Assembly (NCBI RefSeq): GCF_000308775.1
Contig: NZ_BAGJ01000029.1
Span: 23,066 to 87,065 of the forward strand
Direction of reading: 5' to 3'
From: Nocardia testacea NBRC 100365
GTDB lineage: Bacteria > Actinomycetota > Actinomycetes > Mycobacteriales > Mycobacteriaceae
DNA length: 64,000 nt
Positions 42,332 to 51,743 of the stretch are shown here, piece after piece. Below the pieces are notes generated by a model. The model ran no database searches, had not been told where the DNA came from, and saw only the letters and a program-made list of their open reading frames with translations. A program made the position numbers and the translations under genes. Within the stretch, counting starts at the first letter, position 1. Each line of letters opens with the position of its first letter.

Positions 42332-42667
42332 ATGAGATTTCACCTTTCCCTGACCGTCCTCGCGGCCTCGGCCGGCTGTCTCGTTGTCGGGAGCGGACCG
42401 GCTTCGGCTCTGTCGGTCGACCGCTCCGAGGAAGCGGTCACCGTACACCTCACCGACACCGAGGCCCGGGCGATCGAGGACCTGAACCTCGGCCCGGTGC
42501 TCGGCGCACTGCCGCCCAACTTCACCCCGGAGGCGAAACAACGTCTCGGTGAGAACATCACCGAGTACGCCGGGCGGGCCGCTGACCAGCCGGGATCGAC
42601 GCTGTCGGTCATCATCGACCAGCCGGTCGCGGCACCGCCGGGTGTGAGCGTCACCGTCACCCGATGA
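42332..42667 (+). CDS. Small secreted protein, hypothetical
   Basis: 111 residues with a classical Sec signal peptide: MRFHLSLTVLAASAGCLVVG followed by a cleavage-like ASA near 27. The mature part is about 85 residues, acidic and without Cys. A perfect AGGAG lies 6 bases before the ATG, which overrides longer in-frame starts. The function is unknown; small exported proteins of this style are common in Nocardia-type genomes. Confidence 0.7.
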   Translation: MRFHLSLTVLAASAGCLVVGSGPASALSVDRSEEAVTVHLTDTEARAIEDLNLGPVLGALPPNFTPEAKQRLGENITEYAGRAADQPGSTLSVIIDQPVAAPPGVSVTVTR

Positions 42668-42817
42668 TCTGCCGGTGATCACCGCCCGGCCGGCCGAACC
42701 CGATTCCGGCCGGGCGGTTCGGCGGAGGCGAGGGTCCGGGCCGCGGATACGCCCCTGCGGGCGGGCGGGTTCTTCTGGTGATATCCGACCGTCGCGAGTC
42801 GGTGAAATCCCCGACCA

Positions 42818-43510
42818 CTACACCCAGACGGATGCCATCGTGAAGGGATGCCCGCGCAGATCGGACCATTCGGGCTTCGCGGCGATCCAGGCGTCGTCGA
42901 TCGAACTCTCGGCGAGTTCGGCCAGCTGCCACCCGGCCGCGATACCGGCCGTCACATGATCGCCGAAGGTGTGCAGGTGGGTGGATATGGCCAGGGGTTC
43001 GCCGTCGGAGCCGGTGTAGTGGGTGGGCATACCGGTGACCATCATGAATTGCGGATGGTAACTGACCAGGACGAATACGCCGCCGGGTGCGGCCAGCCTG
43101 CGCGCTTCGGCATAGAACGGAGCGAGGTCGGGCAGATGCTCGTCGATCAGCGAGGAGATCACGAGATCGTAGGCTGCGCCGGGGAATCCGGTCTCGCGGA
43201 CATCGCCGTGCGCGAGTTCGGTGTGGATACCGCGCTGCCGGGCGCGTCGCAGCATGCCTTCGCTGAGGTCGATTCCGTCGATCTGCGCGGTGCCGCGTTC
43301 GCGCAGCCAGGCCGCGGTGCGACCGGTGCCGCAACCCAGATCGGCTGCCCGGCGCACCTGCGGCCACGCCGGCCGGCGCAGGCGGTCGAGCAGGGCGAGA
43401 TCCATATCGTCGAGCACGGTCTGCTCGTAGGTGGGTGCCCACCCGTCATAACCGGTGGCGACATCGACTGTTCGGTAGTGGCGGCGGTCGAAATCGGCGA
43501 AGGTCGGCAT
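42818..43510 (-). CDS. Class I SAM-dependent methyltransferase
   Basis: A 230-residue methyltransferase. Motif I is ADLGCGTGRTAAWL near residues 56-69, preceded by the typical GYDGWAPTYE; the acidic residue of motif II is in GIDLSEGML, and DLVISSLIDEHLPD is motif IV-like. The start ATG at 43510 (MPTFADFDRR) is preferred over an upstream start that adds 12 non-conserved residues. The substrate is not predictable. It stands alone, leftward, next to the acetamidase pseudogene. Confidence 0.8.
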   Translation of the reverse strand: MPTFADFDRRHYRTVDVATGYDGWAPTYEQTVLDDMDLALLDRLRRPAWPQVRRAADLGCGTGRTAAWLRERGTAQIDGIDLSEGMLRRARQRGIHTELAHGDVRETGFPGAAYDLVISSLIDEHLPDLAPFYAEARRLAAPGGVFVLVSYHPQFMMVTGMPTHYTGSDGEPLAISTHLHTFGDHVTAGIAAGWQLAELAESSIDDAWIAAKPEWSDLRGHPFTMASVWV

Positions 43511-43663
43511 GGCCCCATCGTGCGGGGCCGCCCGGGGCGCGTGCAACGGATTTCCGTCCCCTGACCACGAAACCCGGCGCAGCGACCCGCCGCGTCGGAC
43601 CAGGCCGAGGCCGGCCGTGCCGCTCGCCGGTGGCGCGGCCGGAACACCGGGCCCCGCCCGGCG

Positions 43664-44760
43664 TCAGGCGAAGTGGGATTTGTAGATCTGGCCGTGCACG
43701 CCCACGGTACGGTCCACCACTTGGGACACGGTGAAGTCCGCAGCCGCGGAGAGATAGGCGTACGCGGTGGCGCGGTCCATACCCTTCTCTAGAAAAGGGC
43801 GCCCTCGGCGAAGACCGGCAGGTAGAACGCGGATCCGGCACCGAGCAATCGGATATCGATATTGCCACCGCCGCGAGTGGGTGGAATCGAATTGGCGGAA
43901 GCCGCTTTCGGATCGGTGTCCGGGGAGAAGGCCACCCCCATCATGCCCATGAAGGGACGCAGCGGGAACCGGACCTTCGCCTCCCCGAAGGGCATGACGC
44001 CCAGTCCCTCCTCGATGGCGGTGAAGGTGGAGACATTGCCGTAATCGCGCGGGTCACCGGTGGGCCGGCGGTCGGTCGTGATCGGCGGCATGACCTCGTC
44101 GAGTGAGATGCCGGCCGGCGCCTCGTCGGTGGCCGTCCGGGCCAGTGCGCCTTTGCCGTGCCGGCTCGATACGACGCCGTACGGTACCCGGGGGACCGCG
44201 CCGAGAGTCTCGATCTTCAGCACATCGCCAGGCTGTGCCCCTTCCACGAACACCGGGCCGGTGACGATATGCGGTCCGTCGGTGTCGAAATCACGGGGTG
44301 TGCGAGCGTAGCCCTCGGCAATGGCGATCGCGTCGGCGAGCACGTCGCGTCTCGCGACGCCCTTCGCGCCGAAGTACTCCACCGGATCGCGGCCCTGGTC
44401 CTCCAGGATTCCCTCATGCGAAACGGTATCGATGGTGACGGTCGCACCCGACTTCATCCGCAGCACCTCCTCGCTGTGGATATTGGGCACCTAGCCCCAC
44501 AGCACCTGGTCCACTTCGGACCGCAGGTAGTGGTCGCCGGGGATATCACCCTCGCCCGGTTGCAGGATCGGCACACCGCCGCCGAACGGCAGGACCGGAG
44601 ACGAAGTGGAGACCGTGGCCGCCGGGGTGTCCGCGGTACAGGCCGTCGCGGTGGCCGCGGCTCCGACAGCTCCGACCGCCGCGGCCGCGCGGAGGAAACC
44701 CCGCCTGCCCAGGCCGCGCGTCAGGGTTTCGGCTGCTTCGCGCGCCGATGAATCGGCCAT
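43664..44760 (-). pseudogene. Acetamidase/formamidase-family pseudogene
   Basis: An amidase homologue broken in two places. The N-terminal piece (44760 down to 44494) has a Tat-type signal (RRGFLRAAAAVGAVGAAATA) and the expected DHYLRSEVDQVLWG, then an in-frame TAG at 44491-44493. The reading continues without shift as VPNIHSEEVLRMKSGATVTI and DTVSHEGILEDQGRDP to FYLPVFAEGALF, then stops at 43789. The family's C-terminal end reappears in another frame at 43780-43664 (MDRATAYAYLSAAADFTVSQ onwards to KSHFA), so the intervening stretch of the normal protein has been deleted. Two independent lesions make a functional product unlikely. Confidence 0.8.
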
Positions 44761-44915
44761 GGGTACCTCCGGAGGTGTCGGGTCGGACGTCCGGAACGTA
44801 TCGAGACAAGATTTCGCCGGTGTCTTATTCGTATCGGTGGCCCTTCACCGCGAAACTCCGGGGCCCTACGCCGCGACCACCTGCCCGCGGACTCGCGCAC
44901 GCTACATTCGGTGAC

Positions 44916-46886
44916 ATGCCGACCTCGACCAACCCGCTGCTCCGGATCGCGTGGTTCGTGCTCGGCCTCGTGTGCATCACCGCGGTGGCGGCGCCGGGCG
45001 CGGCGGCGGAGCAGCCCACCCGGATGGACACCTACGTCACCGATTCGGCTGGTGCGCTCTCCGCCGATGACGCCCAGCGCGTGCGTGCGGCGGTCGATAC
45101 CCTCTACGCCGATCACAAGGTACGGCTCTGGGTCGCCTACGTGCAGGATTTCGCCGGGGCCAGGCCACAGGACTGGGCCACGAAGACCGCGCGGGAATCC
45201 GGTTTCGGCAACCGGGATCTACTGCTGGCGGTGGCGACCCGGGACCGCGCCTACGCCTTCGACGGTGAGCGCCCGGCCGGGGTCAGCGGATCCGAGATCG
45301 ACCGGCTGCTCACCGACCGGGTCGAACCCGCGTTGCGCGACAGCCGATGGGCCGACGCGGGCGTCGCCACGGCGGAGGGGATCGGTTCGGCAATGAGCGG
45401 GGGCGGGGTGAGCAGCGGACCGGTGCTGCTCATCGGCGCGCTGATCGTGCTCGCCCTGGCAGGTCTGCTGCTGTACCAGCGCTACCGGCGCCGGGCCCGG
45501 GACCGGGCCGAACTCGAACAGGCTCGGCACACCGATCCCACCGACCCTGCCGCGCTCGCGGCGCTGCCGCTCGAGGCGCTGCACGCGCGGTCGCGGGAGG
45601 TCCTCGTGGAACTCGACAATGCGGTCCGGACCAGTGCCGAGGAACTGGAGCTGGCCGTCGGGGAATTCGGTGAGCCGGCGGTACTCACCTTCCGCACCGC
45701 CCTGGACAACGCCCGCGCCGCCACGGCGAAAGCCTTCGCGATCCGGCAGCGGCTCGACGATGCCATCCCGGAGACACCGGACGAACAGCGCACCCTGCTG
45801 ATCGATCTGCTGACCACCGCGGGGCACGCGGACCGCGAACTCGATGCCCGCGTCGCCGAGTTCGACGCGATGCGCGATCTGCTCATCGACGCCGGGCCCC
45901 GCCTGGACGCGCTGACCCGCGATATCGTCGAGCTCACCGGTCGTATTCCGGCCTCGGAAGCCGAACTGGCCCGGCTGGCGGAGGCTCATCCGGCCGGCGT
46001 GCTCGCGCCGATCGCCGACAATGTGACCATGGCCCGCGAACGTATCGCTTTCGCCGACGATTGCGTCGCCGACGGTCGCCGGGAAATCACCCGGCCCGTG
46101 GGCGAACAGGGCGGTGCGGTCGCCGATATCCGGGCAGCCGAGGGCGCGATCGGCCAGGCCCGCACCCTGCTCGACGCCGTGGACGGTGCGGCGGCCCATA
46201 TCCAGCAGGCGCGGGCGGGCCTGCCCGCCGCCCTCGACGAGTTGCGCGGCGACCTCGCCGCCGCCGCCGAACTCACCGAACACGGTGGCCCGGAACTGGA
46301 GACGGCCGTCGCCGCCGCCCGCACCGTGCTGGCCCGCGCGGACACCGCCGCCACGGCCGACCCGCTCGGCATGTACCACGACGCGATCGCCGCCGACGCG
46401 GACCTGGATCGCGCACTGGCCGCGGCCGGGGCCCGGAAGACGGCCGCCGCGGATCTGGCCCGCCGGCTGGACCAGGCGCTCGGTGACGCGGCCACCCGGG
46501 TCCGGATGGCCACCGATTTCATCGCCACCCGCCGCGGCGCGATGGACGCGATGCCCCGCACCCGGCTGTCCGAGGCCCAGCGGCACCTTGACGAGGCGCA
46601 GCGGCTGCGCACCGCGGATCCGGCCGCCGCGTTCGATCACGCGCGGGCGGCCGCCGACCTCGGTGGTCGCGCGCTCCAGGAAGCACAGGCCGGCGTGCGG
46701 ACCTGGGAGGTCAGGCGCCCGCCGTCGGGCGGGGCGCAGGCGGGCGCGATCCTGGGCGGCATCCTCATCGACAGCATGCTGCGCGGCGGGATGGGCGGCG
46801 GTCGCAGGCAGCACGGCGGGTACCGGGCGGGGTCCTTCGGCGGATCGGGCGGATCACGGCGGATCAGCCGCGGTGGACGTTTCTGA
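44916..46886 (+). CDS. TPM-domain membrane-anchored protein
   Basis: A 656-residue exported protein: signal peptide (residues 1-31, ending PGAAAEQ), TPM domain about 37-160 (YVTDSAGALSADDAQRVRAA ... ATKTARESGFGNRDLLLAVA), one membrane helix about 168-188 (VLLIGALIVLALAGLLLYQR), then about 400 residues of mostly helical, coiled-coil-like sequence, and a Gly/Arg/Ser-rich end (GGSRRISRGGRF). TPM domains occur in proteins linked to membrane or photosystem repair; the bacterial role is undefined. The ATG at 44916 is chosen because it opens the signal peptide. Topology would place the TPM domain outside and the coiled coil inside. Confidence 0.8.
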   Translation: MPTSTNPLLRIAWFVLGLVCITAVAAPGAAAEQPTRMDTYVTDSAGALSADDAQRVRAAVDTLYADHKVRLWVAYVQDFAGARPQDWATKTARESGFGNRDLLLAVATRDRAYAFDGERPAGVSGSEIDRLLTDRVEPALRDSRWADAGVATAEGIGSAMSGGGVSSGPVLLIGALIVLALAGLLLYQRYRRRARDRAELEQARHTDPTDPAALAALPLEALHARSREVLVELDNAVRTSAEELELAVGEFGEPAVLTFRTALDNARAATAKAFAIRQRLDDAIPETPDEQRTLLIDLLTTAGHADRELDARVAEFDAMRDLLIDAGPRLDALTRDIVELTGRIPASEAELARLAEAHPAGVLAPIADNVTMARERIAFADDCVADGRREITRPVGEQGGAVADIRAAEGAIGQARTLLDAVDGAAAHIQQARAGLPAALDELRGDLAAAAELTEHGGPELETAVAAARTVLARADTAATADPLGMYHDAIAADADLDRALAAAGARKTAAADLARRLDQALGDAATRVRMATDFIATRRGAMDAMPRTRLSEAQRHLDEAQRLRTADPAAAFDHARAAADLGGRALQEAQAGVRTWEVRRPPSGGAQAGAILGGILIDSMLRGGMGGGRRQHGGYRAGSFGGSGGSRRISRGGRF

Positions 46887-46915
46887 CGCTGCGCGAGTAC
46901 GCCGATCCGCCGGAC

Positions 46916-48058
46916 TCAGCGCGACACGATGAGCGGTACCAGTTGCTCGTCCGGCGTGCGGGCGCCGTGGTGGCCGGCCATCGCCGACTCCAGCGGTTCG
47001 TGCTCCGGGCGCACCAGCACGGTGTGCCCTTCGGCGACAGCGAGGAGATCCCCGATCCGGTTCGCGATCACCGGCGTGGGCGGGGTGGGGCCGAACCAGT
47101 GTTCGTCCAGCGCCTGCTCACGGGTCACCACCTGAGCATGCCCGGACAGCTGCTCCCGCCAGGTCGCCAGCGCGTCGGCTCGCGCGGCGGTGTGTTCGAG
47201 ATAGATGTGGCGAACCCGGGCCTCGCCCGCGATCAGGGCTACATCCCGGTGCAGCGCCTCGGATGCGTCGAGGTCGATCGCGTGGTCCGCGTGGATCATC
47301 CCGTGATCGCCGGTGACCAGCAGTGTGCAGGTGCCGGGGAGTTCGCCGAGCAGTCCGGCCGCGAACGCATCGATATCACGCAGAACCGCCAAGGCCTCGG
47401 GTGATTCGGGGCCGTGCAGGTGGCCGGTCGAGTCGAGGTCGGGGAAGTAGGCGTAGGCGAAGCGCGACCCGGCATCCCGATGACCGGCGACCTCCAGGAT
47501 CCCGGCGCGTACCTCGTCGAGAGTCGTGGCGGGATGCAGGATTCCCGGCGCGCGGAACGAGGCCCGGGTCAGGCCGGAGCGCACCTGGTACTCCGGTACC
47601 ACATAGTGCACCTCCACGCCGCGCGCGGCGAGGTCCTGTAGGCGGCTCGGGCGTGGTTGCGCCGATTCGGGCGGGTAGGTCTCGCGTGCGTCGTCGCCGG
47701 TCGCGGAGTCGAAGCGCCAGCGCAAGGAGTTGAACAGCCGCATACCGTCGGCGGTGGTGGGCACGGCGAAGCTGTAGCCGATGATGCCGTGCGTCGCGCA
47801 GGGCGCGCCGAGCGCCAGGCTGGTGAGGCTGGTCGCGGTGGTCGCCGGGAATCCGGCGGTGAGCGTGGTGGTGAGGTGCGCCGCCAGCGTGGGGGCGAGA
47901 TCCCGGTGGCGCGTGAGTAGTTCGGCGCCCAGGCCGTCGATCAGCAGCAGCACGATGTCCCGGTTGGGGGTGAGGCCCAGCGGGCCGGGCGAATCCGCCC
48001 CGAACGAGGCGGCGATGGCCGGGAGGATATCGGCGAGTGTGTACTGCACAGGTTCCAA
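46916..48058 (-). CDS. Alkaline phosphatase-superfamily phosphodiesterase/pyrophosphatase
   Basis: About 380 residues of the nucleotide pyrophosphatase/phosphodiesterase group. The metal site Asp is in VLLLIDGLG near the N-terminus, the nucleophile is in FPATTATSLTSLALG, and FPDLDSTGHLHG, VTGDHGM and the final GHHG supply the remaining ligands. The start is uncertain. The frame is open to ATG 48238, but the first 60 residues of that version are not family-like; TTG 48058 or GTG 48049 matches where the family begins. No Shine-Dalgarno is clear at any of them. The substrate is unknown. It is divergent from the MFS transporter. Confidence 0.75.
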   Translation of the reverse strand: MEPVQYTLADILPAIAASFGADSPGPLGLTPNRDIVLLLIDGLGAELLTRHRDLAPTLAAHLTTTLTAGFPATTATSLTSLALGAPCATHGIIGYSFAVPTTADGMRLFNSLRWRFDSATGDDARETYPPESAQPRPSRLQDLAARGVEVHYVVPEYQVRSGLTRASFRAPGILHPATTLDEVRAGILEVAGHRDAGSRFAYAYFPDLDSTGHLHGPESPEALAVLRDIDAFAAGLLGELPGTCTLLVTGDHGMIHADHAIDLDASEALHRDVALIAGEARVRHIYLEHTAARADALATWREQLSGHAQVVTREQALDEHWFGPTPPTPVIANRIGDLLAVAEGHTVLVRPEHEPLESAMAGHHGARTPDEQLVPLIVSR

Positions 48059-48422
48059 TGGTGCAGGACGGAGGCGATTCGCGAGGGAACCGCGGGGGAG
48101 ACCGGCTGTGGCACAGGCATGCGGGGCGCGCCCGGTTGGTGACCCGTGCGCGGGCTCTGGGCGCGTCCCTGCCACCGGGCTTTTCACGATGCCCGAACAT
48201 GCCGGTTGATCGATTCGGCGGTGTTTCTCCTGATCCATCGCGAATGTGGCAAAGCCGTGTCTCGTGCACCACCGCCGAGCGGTTGAGCCCGGTAGCGCGT
48301 TTCGCTTCCCCGCCGACCCGGCGGGCGCGGAATGTTCACACGGACGAATTGGTTAGATTGCATCATGCATGTTATGTGTACTATGCACATCGGCTGACTT
48401 TCGCATATCGAGGAGCACGCTC
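48059..48422. other. Intergenic/divergent promoter region
   Basis: About 360 bp between the phosphodiesterase (if it starts at 48058) and the MFS gene. AT-rich patches near 48345-48415 include TTGGTT and TTATGT, plausible promoter elements for the MFS gene. No ORF or RNA gene is supported. Confidence 0.4.
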
Positions 48423-50933
48423 GTGACCAAACCCGAACCCGTCGTCCGCCCCGCGGCGGTACTGGCGGTGCTCGCATACGCCGGGATCGTGGCGTCGTTG
48501 ACGCAGACCCTGGTGATGCCGTTGCTCGGGCAGCTACCGGAGATCCTGGACACCGAACCCTCGAACGCGACCTGGGTGGTGACCGCGAGCCTGCTGGCCA
48601 GCGCGGTGACGACGCCGGTCGCCGGCCGGCTCGGTGATCTGCTCGGTAAGCGGCCCGTGCTGGTGGGATCGGTGGTCCCGCTCGTCATCGGCTCGGTGAT
48701 CTGTGCCGTGTCCTCCTCGCTGTGGCCGATGCTCATCGGCCGCGGTCTGCAGGGGATGGGCGTGGGCCTGATCCCGGTCGGTATCGCCGCCCTGCGCGAT
48801 CTGCTGCCGCCCGCCAAACTCGGCTCCGGTATCGCGCTGATCAGTTCTTCGCTCGGTGTCGGTGGGGCGCTCGGGCTCCCGCTGGCCGCCGCGGTCGTCG
48901 AATACAGCAGCTGGCGGTACCTGTTCTGGGGCGTCGCCGTGCTGGCGGCGGTGGCCGGTGCGCTGATCTTCGCGGTGGTGCCCTCGACGCCGCCGCGGGC
49001 CGAACGCGGCCGGTTCGATGCACTGGGCGCATTGGGCCTGGGAGCCGCGCTGGTCTGCCTGCTGCTGGCCGTGTCCAAGGGCGCGAGCTGGGGCTGGACC
49101 AGTGTCACGACGATCTCCCTGTTCGTCGCCGCCGTGGTGGTTCTGCTGCTGTGGGGTGTGTGGGAACTGCGCTCGCGTGATCCGCTGGTCGACCTGCGGG
49201 TCACCGCCCGCCCCCGGGTCCTGCTGACCAACGCCGCTTCGATCGTCATCGGTATGTCGATGTTCGCGCAGGCGTTGATCTTCCCGCAGCTGCTCCAGCT
49301 GCCGGAGGCCACCGGCTACGGGCTGGGCCAGTCGATGGTCGCCATGGGTCTGTGGATGGCGCCGGGTGGCCTGATGATGATGCTGTCCTCGCCGCTCAGC
49401 GCGAAACTGTCCGCACTGGCCGGGCCCAAGGTGACGCTGATCCTCGGCGCGATCATCATCGCCGCCGGCTACGGCGCCTCGGTGCCGCTCATGGGCGAGC
49501 CCTGGGGACTGATGGTCGGCGCCATCATCATCAGTCTCGGCGTGGGCTTCGCCTACGGCGCCATGCCCGCCCTGATCATGAGCGCGGTGCCGATCACCGA
49601 GACCTCGGCGGCCAACAGCTTCAACACCCTCATGCGTTCGATCGGCACCTCGGTCGCGTCGGCGGCCATCGGAGCGGTGCTGGCCGAGATGAGCACCACC
49701 TTCGCCGGTGGGATCTCGGTGCCGACCGAGAACGGTTTCGAGGTCGGCATCCTGATCGGTTGCGGTGTCGCGGTCGCGGCCGCGGTCATCGCCCTCACCA
49801 TCCCCACCGCCAAACGTGCCGCCGCGGCCGCGGTCGCCGGCGCCCGGCCCGACACCGCGAAAGCCGACACGGTGCACGCGGTCGCCGAAGCGGTTCCGGC
49901 CGCTCCGGCCGGTCTCTCGGTGGAAGCCGAGCGGGTGGTCGACGATGCCGAACCCGGCCGGGTCGCGACCAACGGTTCGGTGCCCGCCGCCGGACCCCGG
50001 CACGCGGCCCCCGAAGCGGCGACCAACGCCCCGGCGGAAACCGGCAGCACGAACGCCTCGGCCGGGACTGCGCCGCAGCCGAGCGGAAGCGGCTCCATCC
50101 TCTTCGGCCGGGTGTACGACGCGCGGGGTGCCGCGGTGATCGGTGCGACCCTCACACTGATCTCGCCGTCGGGCCGGCAGCTGGGCCGGGCGCTGTCCGG
50201 GCAGGACGGTTTCTACGAGATCGCGGCCCCGGCCCCCGGTTCGTATGTGCTGATCGCCTCGGCCGAGGGCCGCCGCCCCGACGCGTCCACCGCGGTGCTG
50301 GGCAGCAACCCGATCTCCTACGACGTCACCCTCACCACCCTCGCCGGACTCGCCGGCACGGTCGCCCGGACCGGCGACGGTGCCCCGGTGTCCGGCGCCA
50401 CCGTCACCGCCCTGGATATGCGTGGTGAGGTGCTGGCCGCCGCCGAATCCGACGCCTCCGGCGGATTCGACCTCGCGGGCCTGCCCGAAGGGGAGTTCAC
50501 CGTGGCGGTCAGCGCGTTCGGCTACCACCCCACCGCGGTGTCGGCGCGGGTGAGCAGCCGGGACACCGCACTGCTCGAGGTGCTGCTGCGCCCGGGTGTG
50601 CGGGTGGCGGGCGTGGTGCGCGGCGGCGGCCGGCCGCTGGCGCAGGCCCGGGTCACCCTCACCGATTCCCTCGGCAATGTGATCGAGACCGTGGCCACGG
50701 ACGCGGACGGCTCCTACGCCTTCGGGAACCTGGACGAGGGCACCTACACGGTCGTGGCGACGGGGTACGCACCGTCCACGGCTCAGGTGCACGTCGGCGA
50801 GCACGATGTGGACGGCCTCGATATGGACCTGCGGGCGGAACCGCTCCCCGGGCCGGCCGGGCCGGCCGGGCCGGACGAGGTGGAGACCGAACAGTTCGGC
50901 GAGCTGCCGGAGGTGCACAAGAGTTCCTGGTGA
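48423..50933 (+). CDS. MFS (DHA2-type) transporter fused to three carboxypeptidase-regulatory-like domains and an rpsN-derived tail
   Basis: 836 residues. The first 460 form a 14-helix drug:H+ antiporter (WVVTASLLASAVTTPVAGRL and GDLLGKRPVLVGS are the family loop). An Ala/Pro-rich linker (about 465-555) leads to three beta-sandwich repeats of the carboxypeptidase-regulatory type: about 558-638 (GRVYDARGAAVIGATLTLIS), 640-724 (GTVARTGDGAPVSGATVTAL) and 726-808 (GVVRGGGRPLAQARVTLTDS). The last 11 residues, GELPEVHKSSW, copy the end of ribosomal protein S14. The start GTG has GAGGAG 7 bases upstream. The pump substrate is unknown. Such extracellular-type repeats behind an MFS pump are unusual, and the S14 tail must be a junction product. 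Confidence 0.85.
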   Translation: MTKPEPVVRPAAVLAVLAYAGIVASLTQTLVMPLLGQLPEILDTEPSNATWVVTASLLASAVTTPVAGRLGDLLGKRPVLVGSVVPLVIGSVICAVSSSLWPMLIGRGLQGMGVGLIPVGIAALRDLLPPAKLGSGIALISSSLGVGGALGLPLAAAVVEYSSWRYLFWGVAVLAAVAGALIFAVVPSTPPRAERGRFDALGALGLGAALVCLLLAVSKGASWGWTSVTTISLFVAAVVVLLLWGVWELRSRDPLVDLRVTARPRVLLTNAASIVIGMSMFAQALIFPQLLQLPEATGYGLGQSMVAMGLWMAPGGLMMMLSSPLSAKLSALAGPKVTLILGAIIIAAGYGASVPLMGEPWGLMVGAIIISLGVGFAYGAMPALIMSAVPITETSAANSFNTLMRSIGTSVASAAIGAVLAEMSTTFAGGISVPTENGFEVGILIGCGVAVAAAVIALTIPTAKRAAAAAVAGARPDTAKADTVHAVAEAVPAAPAGLSVEAERVVDDAEPGRVATNGSVPAAGPRHAAPEAATNAPAETGSTNASAGTAPQPSGSGSILFGRVYDARGAAVIGATLTLISPSGRQLGRALSGQDGFYEIAAPAPGSYVLIASAEGRRPDASTAVLGSNPISYDVTLTTLAGLAGTVARTGDGAPVSGATVTALDMRGEVLAAAESDASGGFDLAGLPEGEFTVAVSAFGYHPTAVSARVSSRDTALLEVLLRPGVRVAGVVRGGGRPLAQARVTLTDSLGNVIETVATDADGSYAFGNLDEGTYTVVATGYAPSTAQVHVGEHDVDGLDMDLRAEPLPGPAGPAGPDEVETEQFGELPEVHKSSW

Positions 50934-50935
50934 GC
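50897..50935. repeat. Direct repeat, copy 2 (rpsN 3' end at end of MFS gene)
   Basis: 36 of 39 bases equal to 39207-39245, same frame, same stop codon. It marks the right border of the block inserted between rpsN and the rpsH part of the operon. Confidence 0.9.
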
Positions 50936-50957
50936 ACCGGTACGGAAACAGGATGAG

Positions 50958-50991
50958 CCAGGGCCCCGGAGTTACTGCTCCGGGGCCCTGG
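50958..50991 (+). terminator. Strong hairpin after the MFS gene
   Basis: A perfect 14-bp stem (CCAGGGCCCCGGAG/CTCCGGGGCCCTGG) with a 6-base loop, 24 bases after the stop. A second copy of TCCGGGGCCCTG occurs at 51530-51541, on the far side of the coiled-coil gene. Confidence 0.85.
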
Positions 50992-51081
50992 TCGCTTCGT
51001 TACCGCCGGGCGAGCTCGGCACGGGTTCGCACGTGATCATCGATTCGCGGGCGGCCGTGCTTCGAGACTCGCAGACTCTCC

Positions 51082-51489
51082 CTACTGGTCGCTGCCCTTA
51101 CCGTCGAGGGCGAGCGTGATCAGGTTCACGATCTGCTGCTGGCCGGCGGTCAGCATGTCGAACTTGCTCCGCATTTCCAGGGTCAACGTGTCGACCCTGC
51201 CGTTCAGTTGCCCCAGCTCGCCCCGGATCTCGGTGATATCCCCGCGGATGTCGGTGATATCCCCGCGGATGTCGGCGATATCGGCCCTGGTCGCGTTGTG
51301 TAGACGCATGTTCTGTTCCCGGAACTCGCGTAGTTCGATCCGAAGCTCCGAGGTATCGCGATCCGCCCCGCCCGCAAGCACCCGAGCCGCAGCGGCATCC
51401 TTCTCGCCGCGCTGCAACCGATGCTTGATTTCTCCCATTTCACTCTCGAGAGCGGCCATCCGCTCCTCGAGGTTCCCCTTCTCCGTCAT
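51082..51489 (-). CDS. Coiled-coil hypothetical protein
   Basis: 135 residues, almost entirely predicted coiled coil: MAALESEMGEIKHRLQRGE, ELRIELREFREQNMRLHNA, then a 7-residue repeat (DIRGDIT, DIRGDIT, EIRGELG) encoded by a 21-bp tandem repeat, and RVDTLTLEMRSKFDMLTA. No enzymatic motif, signal or membrane helix. The ATG at 51489 starts where the charged helix begins; GTG or ATG codons slightly upstream would add residues of little character. It is antisense to the ribosomal operon that follows and may be an oligomerising or T7/phage-type accessory protein; the function is unknown. Confidence 0.6.
   Translation of the reverse strand: MTEKGNLEERMAALESEMGEIKHRLQRGEKDAAAARVLAGGADRDTSELRIELREFREQNMRLHNATRADIADIRGDITDIRGDITEIRGELGQLNGRVDTLTLEMRSKFDMLTAGQQQIVNLITLALDGKGSDQ
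51231..51272. repeat. Two exact 21-bp tandem repeats in the coiled-coil gene
   Basis: The unit cggtgatatccccgcggatg plus t occurs at 51231-51251 and 51252-51272, with partial copies on both sides. It encodes the heptad DIRGDIT, so expansion adds exactly one coiled-coil heptad. Confidence 0.95.
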
Positions 51490-51743
51490 AACGGCCAGAT
51501 TACCTGGTCGGGGCATTGTTCCGGGGCCCTGATTTTGTCGTACCCGAGCCAGCTCCTACACTAGACCGGTTGCCAGGGCACTTCTGTGTCCATGGGCGGC
51601 CCCGCGTGGGCCCCCGGGCGATACGAACTCATCCGGCGGTGACTGCCGTCCGGACCAGCCGAATTGCTGTAGGCCCACGGCCCGCGCCCACTGGCGTGGG
51701 TGTTGTATGGGAACCGCAGCGAGAAAGGTGTCGAGGTCGAACT

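Noticed and set aside
48365..48390. Imperfect inverted repeat TGCAT...ATGCA upstream of the MFS gene as a regulator operator
   Set aside because: Arms are only 5 bp with 12 bases between and do not extend; too weak to call without a linked regulator gene.
39207..50935. Classical integrative element with attL/attR between the two rpsN-end repeats
   Set aside because: No integrase, excisionase or phage-like gene lies in the interval, so the repeat is better explained by duplication and fusion than by a site-specific integrating element.
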